DNA of 64,000 nt from DATDAH01 sp963792205 (GCA_963792205.1 CAWBVI010000011.1:60035-124034), one strand, 5' to 3'; positions 35,249 through 44,289 are shown, counted from the first letter of the stretch. Notes: a model not told the origin generated them from the sequence alone. A program made the numbers and translations.

Positions 35249-36357
35249 GCGCGCGGCGCGACGCGCTGAAGGCGGATCTCTTCGCCGCTCTCCCGCCCTG
35301 GATCGTCGCCCGGCTCCTCGTGGCCATCGCCTACGTCGTGGTCGCCGCGGCCGCCGACGAGATGACGCGCTCGGGGACCACGCCGAAGCTGGATCAACAC
35401 CTCCTGGCCTGGGACGGCGACTGGTACGACGCCATCGCCGACCGCGGCTACGGCCCGTTGCCCGCGGAAGCCGTCCGCTTCTTCCCCCTGTTCCCGCTGC
35501 TCGGGCGCGGCGTCGGCCTGCTCTTCCTCGGCAACCAGGGCCTCGGGCTGATCGTCGTGGCCAACCTCGCCGCCCTGGTCGCCGGGATGCTGATCCACCG
35601 ACTGGCCCTCGAGGAGACCGGCGACGAGGCCCTCGCGCGGCGAGCAACCTGGTTCCTGGCCCTCTTCCCCGGCGCCTTCGTCCTGGTGTGGGGCTACGCC
35701 GAAGGTCTCCTGCTCGTCGCCCTCATCGGCGCGTTCCTCGCCCTGCGCCGGGGGTCGTGGTGGGCCGTGGCCGGCCTCGGGCTGGTGGCGGGGCTGGCCC
35801 GACCGCTCGGCGTCGTCCTGGTGCTCCCGGTGCTCTGGGAGGTGTTCCGGGAGCGGCAGCAGGTGCACGGCTCGGCGTGGGTGCCCCGCGTCGCCGCCGT
35901 GATCGGCGCCCCGGTCGGCATCGCCGCCTACCTGACGTTCACCTGGGCCCAGGGCGACGGCTTCCTCGCGCCCCTGACCGAGCAGAGCCCCTACCGCGGT
36001 GCGGTCACCGATCCGCTGTCCCGCCTCGTCGACGCCATGGGTGACCTGGTCGGCGCGTCACGGGTCGGCGACGCCGTGCACCCCCCGATGGCCCTGCTCA
36101 TCGTGGTCCTGGCGGTGGTCGTGGTGCGCTCGTGGCCCGCCCGCTACGCCCTCTACACCGTGCCCGTGGTGCTGGTGTCCCTCAGCGCGGAGAGCTTCAA
36201 CTCGCTCGAACGCTACGGGCTCAACGCTTTCCCGCTCGTGCTGGCACTGGCTACGGTCACCCGCCGCCGTGAGGTCGAGCGGGGAGCCTTGGTGATCGGA
36301 GGAGCGGGCGTGGTGGTGCTGAGCGCGTTGGCTTGGATCGGCAACTACGTGCCGTGA
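35245..36357 (+). CDS. PIG-V-like mannosyltransferase family membrane protein
   Basis: A 370-residue polytopic protein with WDGDWYDAIADRGY near residues 54-67, the hallmark of PIG-V/GT76-type dolichol-phosphate mannose mannosyltransferases, then RFFPLFPLLG and LFPGAFVLVWGYAEGLLL. About nine membrane helices are visible. It would transfer a sugar from a polyprenol-phosphate donor outside the membrane. It is coupled to both neighbours by 4-nt GTGA overlaps (35245-35248 and 36354-36357). Confidence 0.82.
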   Translation: MSARRDALKADLFAALPPWIVARLLVAIAYVVVAAAADEMTRSGTTPKLDQHLLAWDGDWYDAIADRGYGPLPAEAVRFFPLFPLLGRGVGLLFLGNQGLGLIVVANLAALVAGMLIHRLALEETGDEALARRATWFLALFPGAFVLVWGYAEGLLLVALIGAFLALRRGSWWAVAGLGLVAGLARPLGVVLVLPVLWEVFRERQQVHGSAWVPRVAAVIGAPVGIAAYLTFTWAQGDGFLAPLTEQSPYRGAVTDPLSRLVDAMGDLVGASRVGDAVHPPMALLIVVLAVVVVRSWPARYALYTVPVVLVSLSAESFNSLERYGLNAFPLVLALATVTRRREVERGALVIGGAGVVVLSALAWIGNYVP

Positions 36358-38762
36358 CCCCCACAGACGGGCGGACCGGGGAGGGCCGCCGCTACACGCT
36401 CGAGATCCTGCTCGTCAGCCTGGCCGCCCTGCTGCTGGAGATCGCCTACACGCGGGTCATCTCGTTCAAGCTCTTCTACTACTGGACCTACCTCGTCATC
36501 GGCCTCGCCCTGCTGGGGATCGGCACCGGCGGCGTGATCGTCGCGGTCTCCCGGCGGCTCAAGGCCCACTCCCTCGACACCGTGCTGCGCTGGGGCTGTC
36601 TCTGGGGGGCGACGAGCATCGCGGTCGGCTACGTGGTCGTGGCCCTGACCCCGATCGACACCCTGTCGATCTGGGACTACCGGACGTGGGCGTCGGTGTC
36701 GAACCTGGGGCGGCTGGTGCTCATCTGCCTCGCCCTGTTCGCCTCGTTCATCGCCATCGGGGTGATGATCTCGGTCCTCTTCGCCCGGCGTACCGCGCAC
36801 ATCGACCGGCTCTACTTCGCCGACCTCCTCGGGGCCGGCCTCGCCTGCGCGATCGTCGTGCCCCTCCTGGGCACGATCGGCCCGCCGGCCACGATCGTCC
36901 TGGCCGGAGCCGTGCTCGCCGGCCTCGGCCTGCGGCTCTCGATCGGCCAGGGCCGGGCCGGGCTGCTCTTCGGCGCCGGCCTCGTCGTCGTGCTCCTCGC
37001 CCTGACCGTGCGCCCCTCGCTGCTCCCGGAGATCTCGGGCGACGGCGTGAAGAACGACCTCAGCGCCGACGTCACCCTCTCGTCGTCGTGGAGCCCGGTG
37101 TTCCGGGTGGACACGGTGGAGGTCAACGAGGACGTCCGCCTCCTCTTCCACGACGGTCTCCTGGGCTCCGCCATCTACCGCTACGACGGTGACCCGTCCG
37201 GGCTGACCCGCTTCGACGACGATCCCCGTTCCTTCCCGTACACCGTGCTGGGTGATCCGGCCGACCGCGTCATGATCATCGGCGCGGCGGGCGGCAACGA
37301 GGTCCTCGCCTCCCTGTACTTCGACGCGCGGCACATCGACGCCATCGAGTTGAACCCGGTCACCCACGACCTGGTGACGAACGAGTTCGCCGACTACGCC
37401 GGCCACCTCGCCGACGACCCCCGCGTGAACTACCGGCAGGGCGACGGTCGGAGCTATCTGGCCCGGTCCGATGACACCTACGACCTGGTCTGGTTCCCCG
37501 CCCCCGACAGCTACTCGGCCACCAACGCCGCCACCTCGGGGGCCTTCGTGCTGTCCGAGAGCTACCTGTACACGACCGAGACGGTGACCGAGAGCCTCGA
37601 CCACCTCGGCGGGGACGGGATCCTCGCCGCCCAGTTCGGCGAGTTCGACTACGAGGCCAGGCCCAACCGGACGCTGCGCTACGTGGCCACCGCGCGCGCC
37701 GCGCTGGCCGAGCGGGGGATCGATGACCCCGCCGAGCACCTCCTGGTCGCCACCACGCCGGCCGTCGGCACGGGCGGCTCGCTGTCCACCATCCTGGTCA
37801 AGGAGGAGCCGTTCACCGCCGAGGAGGTGGACCGGTTCGTCGACGGGGTCGGCCGGGCCGACGAGGGCACCCTGCGCTACGCCCCCGGCCAGGAGCTGGA
37901 CGCCAACCCGGTGGCCGAGCTGATCACCACGCCCGAGGACGACCTCGCCGACTTCTTCGACCGCTACCCGTTCGAGGTCGGAGCCATCAGCGACGACGGT
38001 CCCTTCTTCTGGCACTTCACCTCGTTCGGTGACGTCGTGGCCGACTTCCGCGAGCCGGTCAACCGCCAGGACCTCGAGGTCGCCATCGGCGAGCGGGTCC
38101 TGCTCCTCCTCCTGGGCGTGGCCACGGTGTTCGCCGCCGTCTTCCTGCTCCTCCCGTTCATCCTCATCCGGGAGACCTTCACGGCGCTGCCCCGCAAGGC
38201 CCTCTCGTTCGTCTACTTCGCCTGCCTGGGGCTCGGCTTCCTCTTCTTCGAGGTGACGCTGATCCAGCGCCTCACGTTGTTCCTGGGATACCCCACCTAC
38301 TCGTTGACGGTCACGCTGGCGTCCCTGCTCGTGTTCACCGGCATCGGAGCGTGGCTGACCGGGCGCTACGAGCACCGCCCCGAGCGGGTGATCCCCGCGT
38401 TGGGCGTCGCCATCGCCGCGCTGGCCGCGCTGTACGGCTTCGTACTGCCGTCGATCACCGATGCCGCGCTCGGCTGGGCCCTCGCCGCCCGGGTGCTGCT
38501 CGCCTTCATCGTGCTGGCTCCGCTCGGGCTCTGCCTGGGCACGTTCATGCCCGTGGGCCTCGGCGTCGTGTCCCGCCTGGGCGACGACGACCAGACCTAC
38601 GTCGCCTGGGGCTGGGCGGTGAACGGCTTCGCCTCGGTCATCGGCTCCGTCCTCTCGACCATCCTGGCCATGACCTTCGGGTTCGGCACCGTGCTCGCGG
38701 TGGCGCTGGGCATCTACGTGGTCGCCCTGCTCACCCTGCGGAGGCTCTGGGTCACGGCCTGA
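36354..38762 (+). CDS. membrane protein with spermidine-synthase-like SAM-binding domain
   Basis: An 802-residue protein. Seven or so N-terminal helices (LLVSLAALLLEIAYTRVISF) are followed by a soluble Rossmann domain with VMIIGAAGGNEVLASL (near residue 302) and IDAIELNPVTHDLV, typical of spermidine synthase/aminopropyltransferase-like folds, and then six C-terminal helices. The SAM-binding glycine motif looks usable, but polyamine-binding residues cannot be confirmed. Its place in a glycosyltransferase operon suggests modification of an exported glycan or lipid rather than polyamine synthesis. GTG 36354 overlaps the upstream stop. The in-frame ATG at 36333 would overlap more. Confidence 0.8.
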   Translation: MTPTDGRTGEGRRYTLEILLVSLAALLLEIAYTRVISFKLFYYWTYLVIGLALLGIGTGGVIVAVSRRLKAHSLDTVLRWGCLWGATSIAVGYVVVALTPIDTLSIWDYRTWASVSNLGRLVLICLALFASFIAIGVMISVLFARRTAHIDRLYFADLLGAGLACAIVVPLLGTIGPPATIVLAGAVLAGLGLRLSIGQGRAGLLFGAGLVVVLLALTVRPSLLPEISGDGVKNDLSADVTLSSSWSPVFRVDTVEVNEDVRLLFHDGLLGSAIYRYDGDPSGLTRFDDDPRSFPYTVLGDPADRVMIIGAAGGNEVLASLYFDARHIDAIELNPVTHDLVTNEFADYAGHLADDPRVNYRQGDGRSYLARSDDTYDLVWFPAPDSYSATNAATSGAFVLSESYLYTTETVTESLDHLGGDGILAAQFGEFDYEARPNRTLRYVATARAALAERGIDDPAEHLLVATTPAVGTGGSLSTILVKEEPFTAEEVDRFVDGVGRADEGTLRYAPGQELDANPVAELITTPEDDLADFFDRYPFEVGAISDDGPFFWHFTSFGDVVADFREPVNRQDLEVAIGERVLLLLLGVATVFAAVFLLLPFILIRETFTALPRKALSFVYFACLGLGFLFFEVTLIQRLTLFLGYPTYSLTVTLASLLVFTGIGAWLTGRYEHRPERVIPALGVAIAALAALYGFVLPSITDAALGWALAARVLLAFIVLAPLGLCLGTFMPVGLGVVSRLGDDDQTYVAWGWAVNGFASVIGSVLSTILAMTFGFGTVLAVALGIYVVALLTLRRLWVTA

Positions 38763-39034
38763 ACGCAACCGATGGCACGTAGGGGGTGTTGGGCTCGGTG
38801 GTCGGACATCGAACCCTTTACCTCTGCGTCTACTGACCATTTGTTGTGGATTCGGGTATCGCCAATTCTGGCTCCCGCGCCGCGACTTGGCCGGGGTTCT
38901 GTTGGGTTCTGCGACCAAATGGGAAATCTCGGAATTTCCTTGTGCGGATCGGCCGATTTGGACCTTGACTGTCACACCCCCTCAGTAAGTTGATGGGAAA
39001 CGTTCCGTGACCTGATCCAGGGAGGTGCCCGCCG
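38763..39034. other. 272-bp lower-GC intergenic region before the HNH gene
   Basis: This stretch is visibly richer in A/T than its surroundings (for example ACCATTTGTTGTGG and GGAAATCTCGGAATTTCC). It contains TTGACT at 38965-38970 and a possible TAAGTT at 38986-38991, a poorly spaced promoter candidate. GGGAGGTG lies about 10 nt before the HNH start. No gene is supported. The composition fits the upstream flank of an acquired element. Confidence 0.5.
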
Positions 39035-40354
39035 ATGACCACCGAGTTGGTCGATCTGGAGCACGCCCTGGACCTGGCCAACAAGGCTTCGTTCGCCGGG
39101 GCGCCCGCCGCGGTGAAGGCCGAGGCGCTGAAGACGTTCAACCGGCTGGCCAACAAGTTCGAGGCCTTCGGCGCCCACATCCTCACGCCCTTCGAGGCGA
39201 CGCAGGAGCACCGGGCCGAGGGCCACACCTCGCCCATCGAGTGGCAGAAGCACCACTGCCGCGCCAAGGGCCCCGATGCCTCCCGGCGCCGGCGCCTGGC
39301 CCGGCACCTCAAGTCCCTCCCGCTCGTCGAGGAAGCCCTGGTGGCGGGATCGATCAGCGTCGAGCACGTCGAGGTCCTGGCCCGGGCCCTCCAGCTGCTG
39401 GGCGAGGAGACCTTCGGGCTCCTCGAAGAACCGCTGCTGGACGCGGCGATCGAGGCCCGGTTCTCCGACTTCCAGCGGACCGTCGAGTACGCGGTGACCC
39501 GGGCCATGCCCTGGGATGCCGAAGAACGCGCCTCCCGTCAGCTCGAGGACCGCTACGCGTCGTCGTCTCGGACCTTCGGCGGCGCCGGCAAGGTCGATGC
39601 CGGCATCGACCCGGTCGGGTTCACGACCTGGCAGGCCGAGCTCGAACGCATCTGTGCTCACCTGCTGGAGGCGGACCGGGCCGAAGCCCGGGACCGCCTC
39701 GGCCGCGACCCGGTGGCCTCCGAGCTGCGCCGCACCGCCCGCCAGCGCCGCGCCGACGCCATGGTGCTGATGGCCGAACGCTCCGCCGCCTTCGCCGGCG
39801 AGCTCGGGCCCTCCAGCTTCTGTGTGACCGTGCACGGCGACGCCGTGCTCGTGGCCTCGATCATCGCCGCCCTGCGCCAGGCCCTGGCCGATGAGGGCTA
39901 CGACCTGGACCAGGCCCTCGATGACATCGAACTCGGTGCCGACAGCCTGCATGAGCTCGACGACGGCACCGTCATCACCATCAACACCATCGTCCTGGCC
40001 CTGCTCACCGGCACGGTCAGCGGGATCCTCTATGACCCCGACGGCGACATCATCCGCCTGGGCACGGAACAACGGCTGTTCAACCGGGCCCAAGCCCGAG
40101 CCCTGCGGGCCAAGTACCGGCGCTGTGCCCATCCCTACGGCTGTGACCGCACCCACCCCTTCCTGCAATCCGACCACATCGTCGAACACACCGACGGCGG
40201 ACCGACCGACCTCACCAACGGCCAAGGCCTCGACGGCGGCCACAACATCTGGAAGACCAACCACAAACACGACCCGCCCCCCGACAACCCCGACCGCGGG
40301 CAACGAAGACTCCCGCCCCACGTGGGGCCCCCACCGCCAACCGATGAGGACTAG
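39035..40354 (+). CDS. HNH endonuclease of the REP13E12/DUF222 family
   Basis: A 439-residue protein with an N-terminal DUF222 helical region and a C-terminal HNH nuclease motif: two Cys (CAHPYGCDRTHPF), then QSDHIVEHTDGGPT with the catalytic His, and GGHNIWKTNHK. The family is abundant and repetitive in actinobacterial genomes and is regarded as a mobile or selfish element. The target and biological role are not established. The ATG at 39035 has a good ribosome site (GGGAGGTG). It sits after a lower-GC spacer and abuts AlkA with a 4-nt convergent overlap. Confidence 0.88.
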   Translation: MTTELVDLEHALDLANKASFAGAPAAVKAEALKTFNRLANKFEAFGAHILTPFEATQEHRAEGHTSPIEWQKHHCRAKGPDASRRRRLARHLKSLPLVEEALVAGSISVEHVEVLARALQLLGEETFGLLEEPLLDAAIEARFSDFQRTVEYAVTRAMPWDAEERASRQLEDRYASSSRTFGGAGKVDAGIDPVGFTTWQAELERICAHLLEADRAEARDRLGRDPVASELRRTARQRRADAMVLMAERSAAFAGELGPSSFCVTVHGDAVLVASIIAALRQALADEGYDLDQALDDIELGADSLHELDDGTVITINTIVLALLTGTVSGILYDPDGDIIRLGTEQRLFNRAQARALRAKYRRCAHPYGCDRTHPFLQSDHIVEHTDGGPTDLTNGQGLDGGHNIWKTNHKHDPPPDNPDRGQRRLPPHVGPPPPTDED

Positions 40355-41274
40355 TGCCGGGCGAAGCGCCGCGGGGCCCGGCGGGGGGCTCGGCGCGGAG
40401 TCCCGCCGGCGGCCGCGAGCAGGTGCTGGGCCCGGGCTCGCTGGCCGACGTAGGGCGCCAGGAGCTCGAGCATCTCGGCGTCGCTGCCCCGGCGGCGGCC
40501 GGTGAGGGCGTGGACGACCATGTGGGGGAGGTGGAAGTCGCCGAGCACCACGGCATCGGGGTCACCGAAGGCGACGAGGGTGGCGGAGGACGAGGTCCAG
40601 GGCCCCAACCCCGGCAGGACCTCCAACGCCCGCCGCGCCGCAGCCGGTTCGGCGTCGAGGAGGCGCTCGATCCGCTCGGCCCGCCGCACGACGCGCAGGA
40701 TCACCTCGGCCCGTCGGCGCTCGACCCCGAGGGGGTGGAAGTCGGCGTAGCCGAGCTCAGCCAGTCGCGCTGCGGTGGGCGGCAGCCGCAGCCGCGTCGG
40801 GCCGGGTGCCGCCTCGCCGAAGCGCCAGCACAGGGCCCGGAAGGCCTCGCGGGCCTCGAGCCCGGTGACCTTCTGCTCGAGGATGGTGGGCACCAGGACC
40901 TCGACGAGGGTCCCGGTGGCCGGAAGGCGACGCCCGGGCCCCCGACGGACGAGCTCGGCCGCCAGCGCATGGTGGGCGACGAAGTCCTCGGGCCGATCCG
41001 CCGCCCCCACGAGCCTCGGTACGGCGGCGAGCACGGCCTCGGCGCCGGCGCCCCAGGCCTCCGCGTCGACCTGGGTGACGGCGCCACCCTCCGGGATGGC
41101 GATGCGCAGGGTGGCGGGACCGTCCCGCGTGTGGGTGGCCCGCCAGAAGCCCGTGAGGTCCAGCCGGGTGGTCGGGTCGTGGCCGCTGCGGCGGACGGCG
41201 CGCAGGGTGCGCCGCAGGTCGACGAGCGGGACCTCGAAGGCCTGCCGCGCGTCGGCGGGAGCCTCAGTCGGCAA
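40351..41274 (-). CDS. DNA-3-methyladenine glycosylase, AlkA-like (HhH-GPD)
   Basis: A base-excision repair glycosylase of 307 residues. The helix-hairpin-helix is LPGLGPWTS (near 219-227), followed by VVLGDFHLPHM with the catalytic Asp. The N-terminal beta region (VDLRRTLRAV, THTRDGP) matches AlkA2/DNA-glycosylase II-type enzymes that remove alkylated bases. It lacks the Cys-rich iron-sulphur loop of EndoIII. The TTG at 41274 is the only start that keeps the N-terminus, overlapping the cyclophilin gene by 11 nt. Confidence 0.83.
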   Translation of the reverse strand: MPTEAPADARQAFEVPLVDLRRTLRAVRRSGHDPTTRLDLTGFWRATHTRDGPATLRIAIPEGGAVTQVDAEAWGAGAEAVLAAVPRLVGAADRPEDFVAHHALAAELVRRGPGRRLPATGTLVEVLVPTILEQKVTGLEAREAFRALCWRFGEAAPGPTRLRLPPTAARLAELGYADFHPLGVERRRAEVILRVVRRAERIERLLDAEPAAARRALEVLPGLGPWTSSSATLVAFGDPDAVVLGDFHLPHMVVHALTGRRRGSDAEMLELLAPYVGQRARAQHLLAAAGGTPRRAPRRAPRRFARH

Positions 41275-41728
41275 CCGTGACCGAGTTCATCTTGTCGCCG
41301 ACCTCGATGCCCTGGGCGACGTCGAGGCCCGAGGTCACGTGCCCGAAGAGGTTGTAGAGCGGGTCCAGGCTGCTGCGGCAGTCGTCGATGCAGATGAAGA
41401 ACTGCGAGCCGTTGGTGTTCGGCCCGGCGTTGGCCATGGCCACGGCACCGACCCGGTACTCGTCCTTCACGGGCTCGTCCTCGAAGCGGTAGCCCGGCCC
41501 ACCGCGGCCGGTGCCGTCGGGGTCGCCGCCCTGGATCACGAACCCGGGCACGACCCGGTGGAAGGTCAGGCCGTCGTAGAAGCCGTTGCGAGCGTTCACC
41601 ACGAAGTGGTTGACCGTGACCGGCGCGAGGGCCGGGTCCAGGTCGAGGACGATGTCGCCCTTGTCGGTGGTGATCGTCACCTCGTAGTGACGGTCGTTGT
41701 CGATCTCCAAGGCAGGAGGTTGGGCCAT
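41264..41728 (-). CDS. peptidyl-prolyl cis-trans isomerase, cyclophilin type
   Basis: A 154-residue single-domain cyclophilin with the active-site FHRVVPGFVIQGGDPDGTGRG (Arg, Phe and Gln of the family) and NTNGSQFFI. No signal peptide, so cytoplasmic. The family also contains Trp or His at the drug-binding position near the end, here LYNLFGHV. It catalyses proline isomerisation in protein folding. It is upstream of and overlaps the AlkA gene. Confidence 0.93.
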   Translation of the reverse strand: MAQPPALEIDNDRHYEVTITTDKGDIVLDLDPALAPVTVNHFVVNARNGFYDGLTFHRVVPGFVIQGGDPDGTGRGGPGYRFEDEPVKDEYRVGAVAMANAGPNTNGSQFFICIDDCRSSLDPLYNLFGHVTSGLDVAQGIEVGDKMNSVTVAD

Positions 41729-41764
41729 GCCGCCATCCTGGCACGGCGACCCCCCCTTGCCTCG

Positions 41765-43198
41765 CTACTCGGCGACCTCGATGAGCGGGAAGTGACAGGC
41801 GACGTAGTGCCCGGGCACGGCTTCGCGGAGGATCGGTTCCTCTTCGCTGCAGCGCTCCTGGGCCTTGGGGCACCGGGTGCGGAACCGACAGCCGCTGGGC
41901 GGGGCGACCGGGGAGGGCAGGTCGCCCTGGAGCTTCTCGGCCACGCCCTCGGGCCGGACCTCGGGATCGGGAACGGGGATGGCCGCGAGGAGGGCCTCGG
42001 TGTACGGGTGGGCACAGGCCTCGTAGAGGCGGTCCGGAGGGGCGACCTCGCAGAGCTTGCCGAGGTACATGACCGCGACGCGGTCGCTGACGTTCTTGAC
42101 CACGGCGAGGTCGTGGGCGATGAAGACCAGGGTCAGCCCGTAACGGGCCTTCATGTCCTCGAGCAGGTTGAGGATCTGGGCCTGGACCGAGACGTCGAGG
42201 GCCGACACCGGCTCGTCGCAGATGATGAGCTTGGGGTCGAGCACCAGCGCGCGGGCGATCGAGATGCGCTGGCACTGCCCGCCGGAGAACTCGTGGGGCC
42301 GCTTGGCCCGAGCCACGGCCGGGTCGAGGCCGACGCTGGTGAGGACCTCGTCGACGACCTTCTGGCCGTCCTCCCCGATTCCGGGGAAGTCGAGATCACC
42401 ACCGGGCGCGTGCAGGAGTCCGGCCACCACGGCCAGCAGCAGGACGGCGAGCACCGGCAGGAGGATCGTGGCCTCGAGCACGTTCCAGGCGAAGAGGCAG
42501 ACCACGACCAGGATGACGAAGGCCACCTTGGCCTGGCCCCGCCCTTCGGCGTCCCGGCGCAGGACGGCGTCACCGACCCCCTTGAAGATGAAGGCCCCTC
42601 CGGCGCACACCAGGCCGATGAAGAGCCCCAGGCCGGCGTTGGTCAAGGTGATCGGACCGAGCGTGGCCTCGTCTTCCCACACCCCGGTCAGGAGCACGAT
42701 CCCGAGCCCGCCGTACAGGAGGCACCCGAGCACGAACCCGACTGCCGTCACGTAGGCGAGCCAGCCGGCGACGGTCGTGGCCAGGCCGCGTTCGGGGCGG
42801 GCGGGCTTGCTCCAGATGGCCAGGGGCTCGGCCACGATGTCGCCCACCTTGCGCCGCGGGTTGAGCGACGAGATGGGGTCCTGGAAGATCATCTGCATCC
42901 GCGTGCGGATGCCCCGCAGGCTCTCCCCGGTGAGGGCGGTGAGGTCCTCGCCCTCGAAGGTCACCCGGCCGCTCGTGGGGGACGGGAACTGCATCAGCGC
43001 GCGGCCCGTCGTCGACTTCCCGCACCCCGACTCGCCGACCAGGCCGAGGGTCTCGCCCTCCTTGACGTCGAGGCTGATGCCCGAGACGGCATGCACCTTC
43101 AAGCCCGTGCGTCCGACGGGGAACTCGACCACCAGGTCCTCGGCCCGCAGCAGGGTCTCGGAGGGGTCCCGCAGGTGTGCGGTACCGGTGCCCGCCAT
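41765..43198 (-). CDS. oligopeptide ABC transporter ATP-binding protein (OppF/DppF type) with transmembrane insertion
   Basis: A 477-residue ATPase against about 330 for the family. Walker A GESGCGKST lies at 55-63, the Q-loop Gln at 106, signature FSGGQ at 304-308, Walker B LIICDEP at 324-330, an H-loop His near 362, and the OppF-type C-terminal Cys motif (RFRTRCPKAQERC). Between the Q-loop and the signature, residues about 130-275 are an extra segment with four strongly hydrophobic stretches (about 144-172, 187-207, 225-242, 245-263). The frame is intact across it. ATG 43198 overlaps the upstream stop (ATGA). It is the last gene of the operon. Confidence 0.88.
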   Translation of the reverse strand: MAGTGTAHLRDPSETLLRAEDLVVEFPVGRTGLKVHAVSGISLDVKEGETLGLVGESGCGKSTTGRALMQFPSPTSGRVTFEGEDLTALTGESLRGIRTRMQMIFQDPISSLNPRRKVGDIVAEPLAIWSKPARPERGLATTVAGWLAYVTAVGFVLGCLLYGGLGIVLLTGVWEDEATLGPITLTNAGLGLFIGLVCAGGAFIFKGVGDAVLRRDAEGRGQAKVAFVILVVVCLFAWNVLEATILLPVLAVLLLAVVAGLLHAPGGDLDFPGIGEDGQKVVDEVLTSVGLDPAVARAKRPHEFSGGQCQRISIARALVLDPKLIICDEPVSALDVSVQAQILNLLEDMKARYGLTLVFIAHDLAVVKNVSDRVAVMYLGKLCEVAPPDRLYEACAHPYTEALLAAIPVPDPEVRPEGVAEKLQGDLPSPVAPPSGCRFRTRCPKAQERCSEEEPILREAVPGHYVACHFPLIEVAE

Positions 43199-44289
43199 CA
43201 GGACACGGCCTCGGTCACCGCGCCGGCTTCGGCCACCGCCTGGTTGCGGGACCGGGCCTCGTCGCCCTCCGGCGTGCCGACGGGGTACCAGCAGGCGAAC
43301 TCGTGCCCACCGCCTGCACCGGCCTCGAGCTGCGGCTCCTCCTCGAAGCACTTCGGCTGCGCGGAGGGGCACCGGGGGCTGAAGTTGCACCCCTTGGGCG
43401 GGGACACGAGGTCCGGGGGCCGACCGGGGATGACCTCGAGGCGCGTGTGGCTGCGGTGCTCGAGCTTGGGGATCGACTTCAGCAGGGCCTCGGTGTAGGG
43501 GTGACGGGTCGAGCTGAAGAGCAAGCCGGTAGGCGCCTTCTCCACGATCTTGCCCGCGTACATCACCGCGATCTCGTCGGCGCGTCCGGCCACCACGCCG
43601 AGGTCGTGGGTGATCAGCACCATGCCCATGTGCCGCTCGCTCTGCTGGGCCTGCAGCAGGTCGAGGATCTGGGCCTGGACCGTGACGTCGAGGGCGGTGG
43701 TGGGCTCGTCGGCGAAGAGGAGCCGGGGCCCACAAGCCAGCGCGATGGCGATCATGACCCGCTGGCGCATGCCGCCGGAGAGCTGGTGCGGGTACTCCTT
43801 CACCCGCTGGGCGGGCTCGGGGATGCCCACCGAGCGCAGGAGGGCGATGGCGGTCTCGCGTGCCTCGCCCTTGTCCATGTCGAGGTGGTGGCGGAGCGAT
43901 TCGGTGATCTGGTTGCCCACCCGCATCACCGGGTTCAGCGAGGTCATGGGGTCCTGGAACACCATCGCCATCTCGGTGCCCCAGAGACCCCGCATGGCCC
44001 CGTGAGCGAGACGGAGGACGTCGGTGCCCTCGTACCGGACGCTGCCGGCCTGGTAGACGTTGCGAGACGGGAGCAGGCCCATGATCGACCGGGCCAGGAT
44101 CGTCTTGCCCGACCCGGACTCGCCCACCACGCCGAGGGTGCGCCCCCGCTGGAGGATGAAGCTGACCCCGTCGACGGCCCGCACGGTGCCCGTCTCGGTG
44201 AGGAAGTGCGTCTTCAGGTCCTCGACCTCGAGCAGTGGGGTGCTCGCGTCGACGTCGGACCTCGTGAGCACCACCTGCTTGCGGGCCAT
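43198..44289 (-). CDS. oligopeptide ABC transporter ATP-binding protein (OppD/DppD type)
   Basis: A 363-residue ATPase with Walker A GESGSGKT near 57-64, Q-loop VFQDPMTSLNP, signature LSGGMRQR, Walker B LLFADEP, H-loop ITHDLG and the C-terminal oligo_HPY region with NFSPRCPSAQPKC. It powers peptide import with the OppF-like partner. Unlike its partner it has no insertion and is of normal length. Both ends overlap neighbours by 2-4 nt (ATGA at 44289 and 43198). Confidence 0.93.
   Translation of the reverse strand: MARKQVVLTRSDVDASTPLLEVEDLKTHFLTETGTVRAVDGVSFILQRGRTLGVVGESGSGKTILARSIMGLLPSRNVYQAGSVRYEGTDVLRLAHGAMRGLWGTEMAMVFQDPMTSLNPVMRVGNQITESLRHHLDMDKGEARETAIALLRSVGIPEPAQRVKEYPHQLSGGMRQRVMIAIALACGPRLLFADEPTTALDVTVQAQILDLLQAQQSERHMGMVLITHDLGVVAGRADEIAVMYAGKIVEKAPTGLLFSSTRHPYTEALLKSIPKLEHRSHTRLEVIPGRPPDLVSPPKGCNFSPRCPSAQPKCFEEEPQLEAGAGGGHEFACWYPVGTPEGDEARSRNQAVAEAGAVTEAVS

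Noticed and set aside
36345..38975. 876-residue open frame on the - strand opposite the spermidine-synthase-like gene
   Set aside because: It mirrors a real gene with strong helices and a Rossmann motif. The antisense product is charged, repetitive and unrecognisable.
38965..38991. TTGACT/TAAGTT as a standard promoter for the HNH gene
   Set aside because: The spacer is 15 nt and the -10 is weak, so I only mention it in the intergenic entry.
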